Source of the DNA: DASQPA01 sp963757335
Lineage (GTDB): Bacteria; Acidobacteriota; Thermoanaerobaculia; Multivoradales; UBA5704
Direction: 5' to 3'
NCBI GenBank assembly: GCA_963757335.1
Contig: CAVWRJ010000025.1
Location: forward strand, 806,001-870,000
DNA: 64,000 nt
Of the stretch, positions 43,998-54,738 are shown piece by piece. The notes below the pieces were generated by a model that made no database searches, was not told where the DNA came from, and saw nothing but the letters and a program-made list of their open reading frames with translations. The translations under genes were made by a program, and so were the position numbers. The first letter of the stretch is position 1, and each line of letters begins with the position of its first letter.

Positions 43998-46900
43998 AGC
44001 GGCGCCACGGAAGCCAGGCCATTCCTGGCGCGAGCGGTCATAGGGAAGGGCCAGGGGGGGGGGAGAGTGGCGAGCTTACGGGTCCAATAGGCGAGGAGGC
44101 GGTCGAGCGCTGGCCCGTGCAGCAGGCGCCGCTGCCAAGCGGCGTAGTCGCAATACTGAACCGGAAGCTCGGGCAAGGACGCGGGCCGGTGTTCGACGGC
44201 GGCGGTATAGAGCGTTCCCAGTTCGCGGGCGAAGACGGCAAGCGACCAACCATCGATCGCAATGTGGTGAAGAGAGAGGAGTACGGCATGCTCCTCGGCG
44301 TTCCCTCGCACCAGCACGGCCCGCAGCAGTGGTCCTCTCTCAAGGTCAAAGCGATGACCCTGCTCGTCAAGTTTTACGCGCGCCAACTCGGTCGCGGCAG
44401 CCGCACGCGGAAGTGCACCGTGATCGACCAGAAGCCAACCGCACGGTATCTCCGCCACGATCTCCTGCACCGGCACCCCGCGAACGACAGGGAAGCGGCC
44501 GCGCAGCGCCTCGTGACGGCACAGGATCTCAGCCAATGCCGCCCACAAAGCGGGCACCGCGAGTGGCCCGACTAGGCGAACGAACAAGGGGATATTATAG
44601 GCTGGGTTACCTGGGTCGAGCTGATCGACGAACCAGAGCCGCTGCTGCGCAAAGGAGAGGGGTAGCTCTGCCAAACGCGGCACCGGCGTAATCGGCAACG
44701 TTTCGGGCACCTGCTCGACCCGCACCTGCTCAACTCGCAAGGCCAGCGCCGCCAGCCGCGGTGCCTCGAATAGCGCCCGCAAAGGCAGCTCCACCCCCAG
44801 CGCCCTCCGCACTCGCGAGACTACCTGGGTTGCCAACAGCGAGTGCCCACCGAGGGCGAAAAAGTCGTCTTCTACGCCTACCTGCTCCCGTTGCAGAACC
44901 TCCATCCAGATCCCCGCCAGGATCTCTTCCACCCAACCGCGAGGTGCCACCCATCCTCTCTTTCTGCCGGCGGTCTCCTCGGGGTTCGGCAAGGCCTTAC
45001 GATCCACCTTGCCGTTGACACTCAACGGGAACTCCTTGAGCAGCACCCACTCCCCCGGTACCATGTACCCGGGCAGTCGTTTCAGAAGGAAGCTCTGCAG
45101 TTCTTCGGGCGTCGGCGCTGGCTCGCCCGCCGGCGTGACATAACCGACCAGACGCGTTTCATCAGAACGGTCCTCACGCGCCAGCACCACCACCTCACGC
45201 ACCCCTTCGTGCTGTCCGAGCACCGTCTCGATTTCTCCCAGCTCGATCCGTAGCCCTCGTAGTTTCACCTGATGGTCCGCCCGACCGAGAAATTCGATCT
45301 CGCCGCCCGGCAGGACACGGGCCAAGTCACCCGTCCAGTAGAGCCGCATCCCAGGTACCTCCGCGAACCGGTCGGGAATGAACTTCTCGGCGGTGAGATC
45401 CGCCCGACCGAGGTAGCCCGCCCCGACTCCCACCCCACCAATGGCGAGTTGCCCAGGCGCCCCTATCGGCACCGGCGAGAGGTGAGCGTCGAGGACCAGC
45501 AGGCGAAAACCTGGGAGCGGACGGCCTAAGGGCACTGGGACGGGACCGGCGTCCTCGGAACACGGCAGCCGGTGAAAGGCCACCACGTCGGTGCACTCGG
45601 TAGGGCCATAGGTATTGATCACCGCGGCATGAATACCACCGGAACGGCGCCAGGGAGCGAGTCGCGATCGGGCGATGGGCTCCCCGCCTAAGAACACGCT
45701 GCGGAGCGAAGAGAGCCCCTCGACCCCAGCCTCTTCAATCAGTGGATAGAACGCGCTTGGGGTGCAGTTGAGCCGGGTGATCTGGTAGCGCGAGATCGTG
45801 GCCACGATCTCGCGTGGATCGTAGAGACCTGGATCAGCGAGAACCAGGAGACCGCCGCACAGAAGTGGGGCGAAGAAGTTCTTCTGTGTGAGGTCAAAGC
45901 CCGGAGCGGTCATGACCAGGAAGCGATCCTCGGCGGAGAGGCCGAACTCGTCGACGTACCAGCGCAGGAGATTAACGAATCCACTTTGGTAAACACCAGC
46001 CCCCTTGGGTTCGCCCGTCGAGCCCGAGGTATAGATGATATAGAGCAGTTCCTCGATGCCGGCACTCACGGGGAACGCGCACTCGTCACCGGGTAGATCT
46101 TCATCGCGGTCCAGGAAAAGGACGGCCGGTCCTCCTGCGGGGAGCCACGTAGCGAGATCGCTCCGGGTGACGAGTACCGCGACCCCGGAATCAGCGAGGA
46201 GGAAAGACAGGCGCCCCTCGGGGTATGAGGGCTCGAGTATGACGTAGACACCTCCTGCCCCGAGAGTGGCTAGAAGCCCTACGATGAGGTCCGGCGAGCG
46301 CTCGAGGCAGAGCCCCACTCGCGTGCCGGGGTTCACCCCAAGCTCGCGCAACCGTGTGGCGACCCGGGCGGCCCGCGCATAGAGCTGGCCATACGTCAAA
46401 ACCGCGCCACCTCCGATCACCGCCGGTGTTTCGAAGTTTGCGCTGGCCCTCGCGGCGAGTAGCTGGGGCAATGGGACTCTCCAGCCCGGCTCTCCCGGTG
46501 TGGCGTTCCACTCTCGGAGTAGCTGATGGCGTTCGTAGGAAGAAAGCAAGGACAACTGGCCGATGCTCGCCTTCGGTGCCGCTACCGCAGACTCCAGCAG
46601 CCGAACGAAGCAGCTTGCCAAGCGTCGGGCCGTAGTCCGGTCGAAGAGATCCCGGTTGTACTCCAAGGCGCCTATCATTCCACCGTTGGCCGGCATGACC
46701 GTCACCGTCAGGTCGAACTTCGCCGTACCGCTGTCGATCTCCATGGGCACGATTTGGAGCCCGGGAATCCCGAGAGATGCAAAGGGGACATTTTGTGCGA
46801 AGAGAACCTGGAACAGGGGAGAATGGCTCCTGTCTCGTCCGAACTGTAGCTCACTGACCAGCTTCTCGAACGGCAAATCCTGATGGGCGAAGGCCGAGAG

Positions 46901-49900
46901 CGCACTCTCCCGGACGCGGACCAACAGCTCCAGGAACTCCGGGTCGCCGAAAAACCGGGTCCGGATCGCCAGGCTGTTGACGAAGAAGCCGATCAACCCC
47001 TCGGTCAACACGTGAGTGCGGCCGGCAATCGGCGTTCCCACGACGACATCTTCCTGGCCGCTATAGCGACCGAGCAGAACCTGAAAAGCTGCCAGCAGAG
47101 TCATGAAGAGGGTCGCCCCGGAGTCTCGCGAGAGCGCCTCCAGACCCCGAGCCAGATCTTCCGGCAATCTAAAGAAAAGGCTCGACCCGACGAACGTCTG
47201 GACCGCGGGCCGGGGCCGATCGGTCGGGAGATTTAACAGATCTGGCGCCCCGGCGAGCTGGTGCTTCCAATACCCGAGTTGCCGCTCCAGCACCTTGCCT
47301 TGCAGCCATTCGCGCTGCCAGACCGCGTAATCCGCGTACTGGATCGGCAGCTCTGACAGCTGAGCCCGCCGGCCGGAAATTACTGCCCCATACAGCTCAG
47401 CCACCTCTCGCACCAATACACCGGCGGACCAGCCATCGGCAGCGATATGATGAATAGTTAAGAGCAGCACGTGCCGCTCTCCGCTCAACCGCAGGAGCGT
47501 TGCCCGCCAGACGGGATCCCGTTCGAGCCTGAACGGACGCGCGGCCTCTGCGCCGGCCAGGTACGCCGCCCGTTCCTCCTTCGCCTTCTCTCCCAAACCC
47601 ACAAAATCGACCAACGGAAGCGGGAACGACGTTCGTGCCGGACCGATCACCTGCACCGGAGTGTCTGAAAGCACCGCAAACGTCGTGCGCAATGTCTCAT
47701 GCCGCAGCTCCAACTGTCCCAAAGCCCAGGCCAGAGCCGCTGGCTGTAAAGGACCGGTGAGATCCAGGGCTGACGCGACATTGTACTGCGCACTGCCAGG
47801 CTCCAATTGATCGATAAACCACAGCCGCTCCTGGGCAAAGGAGAGGGGCTGCGCTCCAGCGCGCGGCACGCGCATGAGCGGCGGCAATTCGGCCTCATTC
47901 GTCCCGCGCAAGGATCGCTCGATCTCCGCGGCCAACCCTCTGACGGTCGGTCTCTCGAAAAGGACCCGCAGCGGCAAATCCTCCCCCAGCGCTCTCCTCA
48001 GCCGGGACATCACCTGCGTCGCTAGCAGTGAATGGCCTCCGAGCTCGAAGAAATTGTCCTCCACCCCCACTCCATCCACCGAGAGCACCTCGGCGAAAAT
48101 CGTGGCGAGCTGGCTCTCCAGCGCGGTCCGCGGTGCCAGATAACCCGCGCCGCGTGCCAGCTCTGGAAGCGCCCCATGCTGCGCCAGGAACCGGCGGTCG
48201 ATCTTGCCGGTGGGGGTCAGGGGAATTTCGGGCAGCCGCACCAGTACCGGCACCATGTACTCGGGGAGGCTTTGACGCAAAGCCGAGTCGAGACTCGTCA
48301 ATTCCAACTCGCGATCAGCGACCAGATAGGCCACTAACCGGCTCTCTGAGCGCGTAATTTCACGTAGCACGACCGCTCGCTCCTTCACCCCAGGATACGC
48401 CCGGAGCGCCGACTCGATCTCCTCGAGTTCGACGCGGAAGCCACGGATTTTCACTTGATGGTCCCGCCGGCCCAAGAACTGAAGTACGCCGTCGCCAAGT
48501 CGACGCGCCCGGTCCCCAGTACGGTACAGGCGTCCACCGGGTTCTGGCGGCCAGGGATCGGGCCTGAATCGCTCAGCCGTCATCCCGGGTAAGTTCAGAT
48601 ATCCTCTTGTCACTCCCGCGCCGCCGATCCAGACCTCTCCCGACACTCCCTGCGGCACCGGTAGAAGACGCTCGTCGAGCAAGTAGACCCGAGCGTTGGC
48701 GAACGTTCGTCCTATCGGCAACTCCCCCAAGGTGAGCAGCGCGGCCTCGACAGCAGTGGTCTGGAAAGCTGTGGTGGTAATCGTCGCCTCGGTTGGGCCG
48801 TAGGAACTCAGGAAACGCGCGCCCGGCCCGACCCAACTCGACCAGTCGCGCAGCGCCGTGGCCGGGACGCTCTCGCCACCGGTCAGGTAGCAGCGCACTG
48901 CTGGCGGTACCGGCATGCCGGCGCCGGCCACGTCGGCGACCCACTGACGCCAGAGGGCCGCCGGCAGGTCGAGCACCGTCACTCCCGTTCGGATGCACAG
49001 ATCGGCGAGTTCGCCCGGCGATAGGGCGCGCGGGTTGGGGTGCAGGACCAGCGTCGAGCCCCGGGTCAACGCCGGAAAGATCTGTACAGCAGAGGCATCG
49101 AAGCTCAGCGACGCGAACTGCAGAACCCGATCGCCGGGACCAAGCGCCAGGATCTCCGCCATCGCGCGCGTGAAATTGGACAAACCACTCTGCACTGCCA
49201 CGACGCCCTTTGGAACTCCCGAAGAGCCGGACGTGTAGATGACGTAAGCAGCGCTGCCGGGGAGCGCGGGGGGCGGGGTCGGTGCGCTCGACACCTCTCC
49301 GTGAAGAGTGTCGAGGAAAACCAGCCGCGCTGCGCCTCCCGAAAGTCGCTGCCGGAAGCGTTCCTGGGTCAACAGCAGCGGCACCTTCGAATCGCCGATC
49401 ATGAGGGCTAGACGCTCCACCGGATACTGTGGGTCGAGCGGTACGTAGGCACCTCCGGCCTTGAGGATGCCGAACAGACCGATCAGCATCTCGAACGACG
49501 GCTGCATGCACAACCCGACCCTTACCTCGGGTCTCACCCCAGCTGCGACAAGCCAGGAGGCCAGACTGTCCACCCGCCGATCGAGCTCGCCGTAGGTCAG
49601 GACCTCGTCACCGCAGAGCAGTGCCGTGGCATGCGGGTTCTGGACGGCCCGGCGCGCAAGCTGCTCATGGACCGCGCCTTCCCAGAGCGGCTCTCTTCGC
49701 GTGTCGTTCCACTCTAACTGCGCCTGCGCCCATTCCTCTGGGGTGAGTAGGGCGAGCTCTGAGCAGCAGCGCTCCAGGCTGACCCCGAAATCAGCCGTGA
49801 GCACGCCCATGAAGTGGCGGCCCAAACGCTGCACCGTCGTAGCGTCGAACAGGTCGCGGTCGTAGTCAAGGAGGCCGAGCAGACCCGAGCCGCTAAGCTC

Positions 49901-52900
49901 GAAGGCCAAAGTCAAATCGAACTTGAGGCCCTCGGGATCCACAGGAATCGGCGCGATTTCCAGGCCAAGCAGCTCCAGAGCGCCCGCAGGCGCGTTCTGG
50001 AGCACGAACAGGACCTGAAACAGTGGCGACTGGTTAATGCTACGCTCCGGCTGCAACTGCGCGACGAGCTTCTCGAACGGCAACTCCTGGTGAGCATAGC
50101 CGGCGAGCGCCGTCTCCCGTACCCGCTGCAGGAGCTCCCGCCAGGTCGGGTCGCCCGTGAGGTCCGCCCGCAAAACCAAGGTATTGACGAAAAACCCGAT
50201 CAGATTTTCGATTTCAAGGTAGTTACGGCCGGCGACCGGCGTACCGACGGCGAATACATCCTGTCCGCTGTAGCGGGCGAGCACAAACTGAAAGGCGGCG
50301 AGCAAGGTCATGAACAACGTCACGCCCTCGCGCTGAGACATCGCCTCGAGTTTCCGGTGTAGCAACTCCGGCACGACAAAGGTATGGCGCGCCCCGCGAA
50401 AGCCCTGTCGGAACGGGCGCGGCCGATCGATCGGCAGCTCCAACGGGGTTAGGTCGCGCAACTGCGCGCTCCAGTGGTCGAGCTCGGTCGTAAGAAACTC
50501 TCCCGAAAGCCGCCCGCGCTGCCAGACTGCATAATCCGCGTATTGGATCGGCAGCCTCACGAGCGGCGGCGGGAGACCGGCCTCGAAGGCTGCATAAACG
50601 GCGGTGAGCTCCCGGATGAAGACACCCATTGACCAGCCATCCGAAACGATGTGATGCAAGGTCAGCAGCAAGCGATGCTGCTCTTCGCCCAGGCGGATCA
50701 GGGTAACTCGCAGCAGCGGCCCCCGCTGCAGGTCGAACGGCAGACCGGCTTCCACTGCCATCAGTTGTCGGATCTGACTCTCGCGGCGTCTCGCGGCGAG
50801 GCCGGCGAGATCGATCTGGCGCAATTCGGGTAGGTACGCCGTGGAAGGAAGTGCGATCCGCTGGACCGGCTCATCATCCACTCTCTCCATTCCAGAGAAG
50901 GTGGTGCGCAACGGCTCGTGACGGCGGACGATTTCCTCGATGCTGGCGGCGAGCGCCGGCGCCTTCAGGCGACCGACGATGTCTACCGCGCCGGTGATGT
51001 GATAAGTGCTGCTCTCCGGCTCGAGCTGATCGAGGAACCAGAGCCGCTCCTGGGCGAAGGAGAGTGGAAATGCCGAGCGACCTATCACCTGGCGCGGCAA
51101 CGCCGGGATCGAGGACGGCAACCCATGCATCCGGCCCTTCCCGCCGCAGAAACCGGCAACCTCCAGCTCGGTGGCGAGGGCCGCCACGGTCGGCGACTGA
51201 AACACTGTGCGGAGTGGCAACTCCACCGCGAAGGTCTCGCGTATGCGCGACACTAACCGTGTCGCCTGCAGGGAATGACCGCCGAGCTCGAAAAAATCGT
51301 CGTGGACGCCCAGATTCAGGCCCTCGCGACCGAGCACGTCGGCCCAGATGCCAAGGAGTAGCTCTTCGACCGGCGTGCGGGGGGCGCGCTCCGAGCCATC
51401 CTCCTGCCTGCTCCCGCGACCCGGCGATGGCAGGGCGCCGAGATTGACCTTCCCGTTAGCAGTCAGGGGCCAGTCTGAAACCTCGACGAAAGCGGCGGGC
51501 ACCATATAGTCGGGGAGGGTCTGAAGAAGGAACCGGCGCAGCTCGCCCGCCGCCACCAACACCTGGTTCGTGCGGCGCGTCCAGTAGGCGACCAGGCGCC
51601 GGTCACCATCGGACTCCTCGCGCAGCGTGGCCAGCGCCGCCTGCACCGCCGGATGGCGCTCGAGCGCCCGCTGGATTTCGCCGAGCTCGATACGGAAACC
51701 ACGGACCTTGACTTGATGGTCGATGCGTCCGAGGTATTGCAGACTGCCGTCAGCCAACCGCCGGGCAAGGTCGCCGCTACGATAGAGGCGTTCTCCTTCG
51801 CCGCCAAAGGAGTGCGGGATGAATCTCTCGGCAGTAAGTTCAGGGTGGTTCAGATAGCCCTGCGACAAACCGGGTCCGGCAACACAAATCTCTGCGGGAA
51901 CGCCGACCGGCACTGGCACCAAGCGGCGGTCGAGCAGCAGCAGCGTCAGATCCGAAATCGCCCTCCCGATCAAACTCCCGCGGCCCTCGCCTAAAGCTTC
52001 GGCCGTCATTCGGCACCGGGTTACATGGACCGTGGTCTCGGTGATGCCATACATGTTTATCAATCGGGGAAACCGGTCACCATGGCGCTCGAACCAGGGC
52101 CGTAGGCTCTGCGGATCGAGCGCCTCGCCGCCGAACACGATTAGGTGAACCGCGAGCTCTCCGGCTCCGGTGAATGCCGCGTCTGCCTGGAGCAGGGCCT
52201 GGAACGCCGAGGGGGTCTGGTTGAGTACCGTTACCCGCTCGCGCCGCAGCAGCTCGTGAAAAGCATCGGGCGAGCGACTGATGGCGTACGGCACGATCAC
52301 AAGCCGGCCGCCAAAGAGAAGGGCGCCCCACAGCTCCCAGACTGAGAAATCGAAGGCGTAAGAGTGAAACATCGACCATACGTCCATTTCGTCGAAGTTG
52401 AACTCCTCCCGCGTTGCGGCAAAGAGGCGGACCACGTTGGAGTGCGAGACGACTACGCCCTTGGGCCTCCCGGTCGAGCCAGAGGTATAGATGACGTAGG
52501 CCGGGGTCGCCACGGGAAGACCGTCGACAGGGGCGGAAGGCTTACCGAGAGGTATGCCTTCCACCTCATCATGTTCGAGGCAGACCACCATCGCTCGGTG
52601 CTCCGGCAAGCGGTCGAGCAACTCCGCCTGAGTTACCAGCACCGGCACTCGGGAGTCCTCGAGAATCCACCGCATCCGGTCGGGTGGCAGGTCGGGGTCA
52701 AGAGGTAGGTATGTAGCTCCGGCCTTCAGGATTCCCAGCACCGCCACCAGCATGGCGAGCGAGCGCTCGGCGAGTAGAGCGATCCGCTGCCCAGGCTCGG
52801 CGCCATGCGACAATAGTCTTTCTGCCAGCCGCTGCGAGCGTTTATCGAGCTCGGCATAGGTCAAGCTCTCGTCTCGGCAGGTCGCCGCGGTCCGCCACGG

Positions 52901-54703
52901 CGTACGCAAAACCTGCTCGGCGAAAAGCTCGTGCAGGCACCGCTCCGGCGAGGATCTGGCCGGGGCGTCGTTCCCCTCATGGAGCAACTGCCAGCTCTCC
53001 TGCGCGGCGAGCAGCGGCAGATCCCCAAGCGGCCCGTCGGGGATTGCCACCGCTGCATCGAACAGGTTCTTCAGGTGCTCGGCGAAACGCGCGATCGTGC
53101 TGCGATCGAACAGGTCGCAGGCGTACTCGAGGAAGACGGAGAGCCCCTCCGGCGTCTCGGTGACGTCGAAGAGGAGGTCGAACTTGGCGGTCGCGGTCGG
53201 AACTTCCCACGGCTCCAGGGTGAGTCCGTAGAGGGTGGGGGCGCCGAGCGGAGCGTTGTGGAGCACCAGCGCGACCTGGAAGACGGGATGGAGGCTGAGA
53301 GAGCGTTCCGGTTGCAGTTCCTCGACCAGCCGCTCGAACGGCAGCTCCTGGTGGGTGTAGGCTCCAATCGTCCCTTCGATCGCCTCGGCGAGAAGTGCGC
53401 CGAACGTGAGATTTCCATGGGGGTGTAGGCGGTAGACGAGATTGTTAGTGAAGCAGCCGATCAGCGCCTCGATCTCGAAGAGATTGCGCCCGGCGATCGG
53501 CGAGCCAACCAGGATGTCTTCCTGGGCGGTGTAGCGGTGGAGTAGCGCCTGGAAGCCGGCGATCAGAACCATGAACAGCGTAGCGCGTTCGCGACGGGCG
53601 TAGGCCTCCAGAGGGAGGCTACGTTCGCGCGGCACCCGCAGCCGCAATCGGGCTCCGCGGCCGGACGGCACCGCCGGGCGCGGTCGGTCGGTCGCCAACT
53701 CCAACCGCACCGGCGCGCCGGCGAGCTGTTCCCGCCAATAGCCGAGTTGGCGATCGAGCACCCCGCTCGACAGCCACTGCCGCTGCCAGACCGCGAAGTC
53801 GACATACTGGACTTCGAGCACACGAAGGGACGAGGGCCGCCCAACCATAAGCGCCTCGTAGAGCGCGCCCATCTCTCGCACGATGACGCCGTTGGACCAG
53901 CCGTCTGAGATGATGTGATGGAGGTTGAAGAGGAGCAGGTGCTCGTCCGCCGTGAGGTGGAGCAAAGCCACGCGAATCAGCGGACCGAGGATCAGGTCGA
54001 AGGATCTCGACGCCTCCGCCGCTTCAATGCGCCGCGCCTCCTCCTCGCGGGCGCCGCGTTTGGATATGCTTTTGAGGTCAATGACTGGGAACGGCAGCCG
54101 CAGAGGCGCCGCCGTCACCCGCTGCACCGGCTCGTCGTCTTCGAGCACGAACGTGGTGCGAAGCGACTCGTGGCGGTGCATGATCTCCGTAAAACTGCGC
54201 GCAAGGGCGTCGAATGATAGTGGGCCGCGCAAATGCGCGCTCTGCGCGACGTTGTAGGTGGCCTTGCCGGGCTCGAGCTGTTCAAGGAACCAGAGACGCT
54301 CTTGGGCGAAGGAGAGAGGGAAGGTGCCGGTGAGGCGAGGGATGGGGCGGATCTCCGGCCGCCTCTCGCCTCTGGCGGCGAGTTGCTCCCGGCGCTCAAT
54401 CTCGCGCGAGAGCAAAGCGACCGTCGGATGCTCGAACACGAGCTTGAGGCTGAGCTCGACGCCCAGCCTCTTCTCGATGCGAGCCACGACCTGGGTAGCC
54501 ATCAGCGAGTGGCCACCCAGATCGAAAAAATCGGCATCGGCGCCAACGTCGCGCTGCCCGAGGACCTCGCCCCAGATAGCTGCTACTTCTTGCCGGAGGG
54601 CCTCTCCGGCAGGTCGATCCTGCACCGCTACGCCCCGGCCCTCGCGCGGTGTGGAGCCTTCGGCGGACCGGCGCCTGGTGCGCTTGAACGGATTCCAGCT
54701 CAT
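43988..54703 (-). CDS. NRPS-b: PCP - [C-A-PCP]x3 - C
   Basis: The open frame encodes 3571 residues; with the shifted tail it is about 3824. Domains: an N-terminal carrier (serine 66 in LGGHSL) with no loading domain; condensation (HHIISDG near 260), adenylation (YTSGSTGRPKG near 734), carrier (near 1141); condensation (HHIVSDG near 1351), adenylation (YTSGSSGVPKG near 1819), carrier (near 2224); condensation (HHIAADG near 2418), adenylation (YTSGSTGEPKG near 2888), carrier (near 3286); condensation (HHIAIDG near 3479). Pocket codes are D-F-W-N-V-G-M-V-H (threonine), D-A-V-D-L-G-S-I-T and D-L-K-N-F-G-T-D-V (both unassigned). The free first carrier should be charged in trans, probably by the acyl ligase two genes upstream. 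GAGGG precedes the ATG, 35 bases after the HDO gene. Confidence 0.9.
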   Translation of the reverse strand: MSWNPFKRTRRRSAEGSTPREGRGVAVQDRPAGEALRQEVAAIWGEVLGQRDVGADADFFDLGGHSLMATQVVARIEKRLGVELSLKLVFEHPTVALLSREIERREQLAARGERRPEIRPIPRLTGTFPLSFAQERLWFLEQLEPGKATYNVAQSAHLRGPLSFDALARSFTEIMHRHESLRTTFVLEDDEPVQRVTAAPLRLPFPVIDLKSISKRGAREEEARRIEAAEASRSFDLILGPLIRVALLHLTADEHLLLFNLHHIISDGWSNGVIVREMGALYEALMVGRPSSLRVLEVQYVDFAVWQRQWLSSGVLDRQLGYWREQLAGAPVRLELATDRPRPAVPSGRGARLRLRVPRERSLPLEAYARRERATLFMVLIAGFQALLHRYTAQEDILVGSPIAGRNLFEIEALIGCFTNNLVYRLHPHGNLTFGALLAEAIEGTIGAYTHQELPFERLVEELQPERSLSLHPVFQVALVLHNAPLGAPTLYGLTLEPWEVPTATAKFDLLFDVTETPEGLSVFLEYACDLFDRSTIARFAEHLKNLFDAAVAIPDGPLGDLPLLAAQESWQLLHEGNDAPARSSPERCLHELFAEQVLRTPWRTAATCRDESLTYAELDKRSQRLAERLLSHGAEPGQRIALLAERSLAMLVAVLGILKAGATYLPLDPDLPPDRMRWILEDSRVPVLVTQAELLDRLPEHRAMVVCLEHDEVEGIPLGKPSAPVDGLPVATPAYVIYTSGSTGRPKGVVVSHSNVVRLFAATREEFNFDEMDVWSMFHSYAFDFSVWELWGALLFGGRLVIVPYAISRSPDAFHELLRRERVTVLNQTPSAFQALLQADAAFTGAGELAVHLIVFGGEALDPQSLRPWFERHGDRFPRLINMYGITETTVHVTRCRMTAEALGEGRGSLIGRAISDLTLLLLDRRLVPVPVGVPAEICVAGPGLSQGYLNHPELTAERFIPHSFGGEGERLYRSGDLARRLADGSLQYLGRIDHQVKVRGFRIELGEIQRALERHPAVQAALATLREESDGDRRLVAYWTRRTNQVLVAAGELRRFLLQTLPDYMVPAAFVEVSDWPLTANGKVNLGALPSPGRGSRQEDGSERAPRTPVEELLLGIWADVLGREGLNLGVHDDFFELGGHSLQATRLVSRIRETFAVELPLRTVFQSPTVAALATELEVAGFCGGKGRMHGLPSSIPALPRQVIGRSAFPLSFAQERLWFLDQLEPESSTYHITGAVDIVGRLKAPALAASIEEIVRRHEPLRTTFSGMERVDDEPVQRIALPSTAYLPELRQIDLAGLAARRRESQIRQLMAVEAGLPFDLQRGPLLRVTLIRLGEEQHRLLLTLHHIVSDGWSMGVFIRELTAVYAAFEAGLPPPLVRLPIQYADYAVWQRGRLSGEFLTTELDHWSAQLRDLTPLELPIDRPRPFRQGFRGARHTFVVPELLHRKLEAMSQREGVTLFMTLLAAFQFVLARYSGQDVFAVGTPVAGRNYLEIENLIGFFVNTLVLRADLTGDPTWRELLQRVRETALAGYAHQELPFEKLVAQLQPERSINQSPLFQVLFVLQNAPAGALELLGLEIAPIPVDPEGLKFDLTLAFELSGSGLLGLLDYDRDLFDATTVQRLGRHFMGVLTADFGVSLERCCSELALLTPEEWAQAQLEWNDTRREPLWEGAVHEQLARRAVQNPHATALLCGDEVLTYGELDRRVDSLASWLVAAGVRPEVRVGLCMQPSFEMLIGLFGILKAGGAYVPLDPQYPVERLALMIGDSKVPLLLTQERFRQRLSGGAARLVFLDTLHGEVSSAPTPPPALPGSAAYVIYTSGSSGVPKGVVAVQSGLSNFTRAMAEILALGPGDRVLQFASLSFDASAVQIFPALTRGSTLVLHPNPRALSPGELADLCIRTGVTVLDLPAALWRQWVADVAGAGMPVPPAVRCYLTGGESVPATALRDWSSWVGPGARFLSSYGPTEATITTTAFQTTAVEAALLTLGELPIGRTFANARVYLLDERLLPVPQGVSGEVWIGGAGVTRGYLNLPGMTAERFRPDPWPPEPGGRLYRTGDRARRLGDGVLQFLGRRDHQVKIRGFRVELEEIESALRAYPGVKERAVVLREITRSESRLVAYLVADRELELTSLDSALRQSLPEYMVPVLVRLPEIPLTPTGKIDRRFLAQHGALPELARGAGYLAPRTALESQLATIFAEVLSVDGVGVEDNFFELGGHSLLATQVMSRLRRALGEDLPLRVLFERPTVRGLAAEIERSLRGTNEAELPPLMRVPRAGAQPLSFAQERLWFIDQLEPGSAQYNVASALDLTGPLQPAALAWALGQLELRHETLRTTFAVLSDTPVQVIGPARTSFPLPLVDFVGLGEKAKEERAAYLAGAEAARPFRLERDPVWRATLLRLSGERHVLLLTIHHIAADGWSAGVLVREVAELYGAVISGRRAQLSELPIQYADYAVWQREWLQGKVLERQLGYWKHQLAGAPDLLNLPTDRPRPAVQTFVGSSLFFRLPEDLARGLEALSRDSGATLFMTLLAAFQVLLGRYSGQEDVVVGTPIAGRTHVLTEGLIGFFVNSLAIRTRFFGDPEFLELLVRVRESALSAFAHQDLPFEKLVSELQFGRDRSHSPLFQVLFAQNVPFASLGIPGLQIVPMEIDSGTAKFDLTVTVMPANGGMIGALEYNRDLFDRTTARRLASCFVRLLESAVAAPKASIGQLSLLSSYERHQLLREWNATPGEPGWRVPLPQLLAARASANFETPAVIGGGAVLTYGQLYARAARVATRLRELGVNPGTRVGLCLERSPDLIVGLLATLGAGGVYVILEPSYPEGRLSFLLADSGVAVLVTRSDLATWLPAGGPAVLFLDRDEDLPGDECAFPVSAGIEELLYIIYTSGSTGEPKGAGVYQSGFVNLLRWYVDEFGLSAEDRFLVMTAPGFDLTQKNFFAPLLCGGLLVLADPGLYDPREIVATISRYQITRLNCTPSAFYPLIEEAGVEGLSSLRSVFLGGEPIARSRLAPWRRSGGIHAAVINTYGPTECTDVVAFHRLPCSEDAGPVPVPLGRPLPGFRLLVLDAHLSPVPIGAPGQLAIGGVGVGAGYLGRADLTAEKFIPDRFAEVPGMRLYWTGDLARVLPGGEIEFLGRADHQVKLRGLRIELGEIETVLGQHEGVREVVVLAREDRSDETRLVGYVTPAGEPAPTPEELQSFLLKRLPGYMVPGEWVLLKEFPLSVNGKVDRKALPNPEETAGRKRGWVAPRGWVEEILAGIWMEVLQREQVGVEDDFFALGGHSLLATQVVSRVRRALGVELPLRALFEAPRLAALALRVEQVRVEQVPETLPITPVPRLAELPLSFAQQRLWFVDQLDPGNPAYNIPLFVRLVGPLAVPALWAALAEILCRHEALRGRFPVVRGVPVQEIVAEIPCGWLLVDHGALPRAAAATELARVKLDEQGHRFDLERGPLLRAVLVRGNAEEHAVLLSLHHIAIDGWSLAVFARELGTLYTAAVEHRPASLPELPVQYCDYAAWQRRLLHGPALDRLLAYWTRKLATLPPPWPFPMTARARNGLASVAPLCP
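44054..44063. repeat. Homopolymer G10/C10 at a frame break
   Basis: Ten G on the plus strand (C10 in the coding sense) lie inside the last condensation domain of NRPS-b. Eleven would restore the frame. This is the only frame break seen in the minus-strand locus. Confidence 0.9.
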
Positions 54704-54738
54704 TGAGGTCCCTCGTGCTGCTTCATCTCGCCGCCGTC

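Noticed and set aside
45200..50000. Assigning amino acids to adenylation domains 2 and 3 of NRPS-b
   Set aside because: Codes DAVDLGSIT and DLKNFGTDV have no match I can name with confidence.
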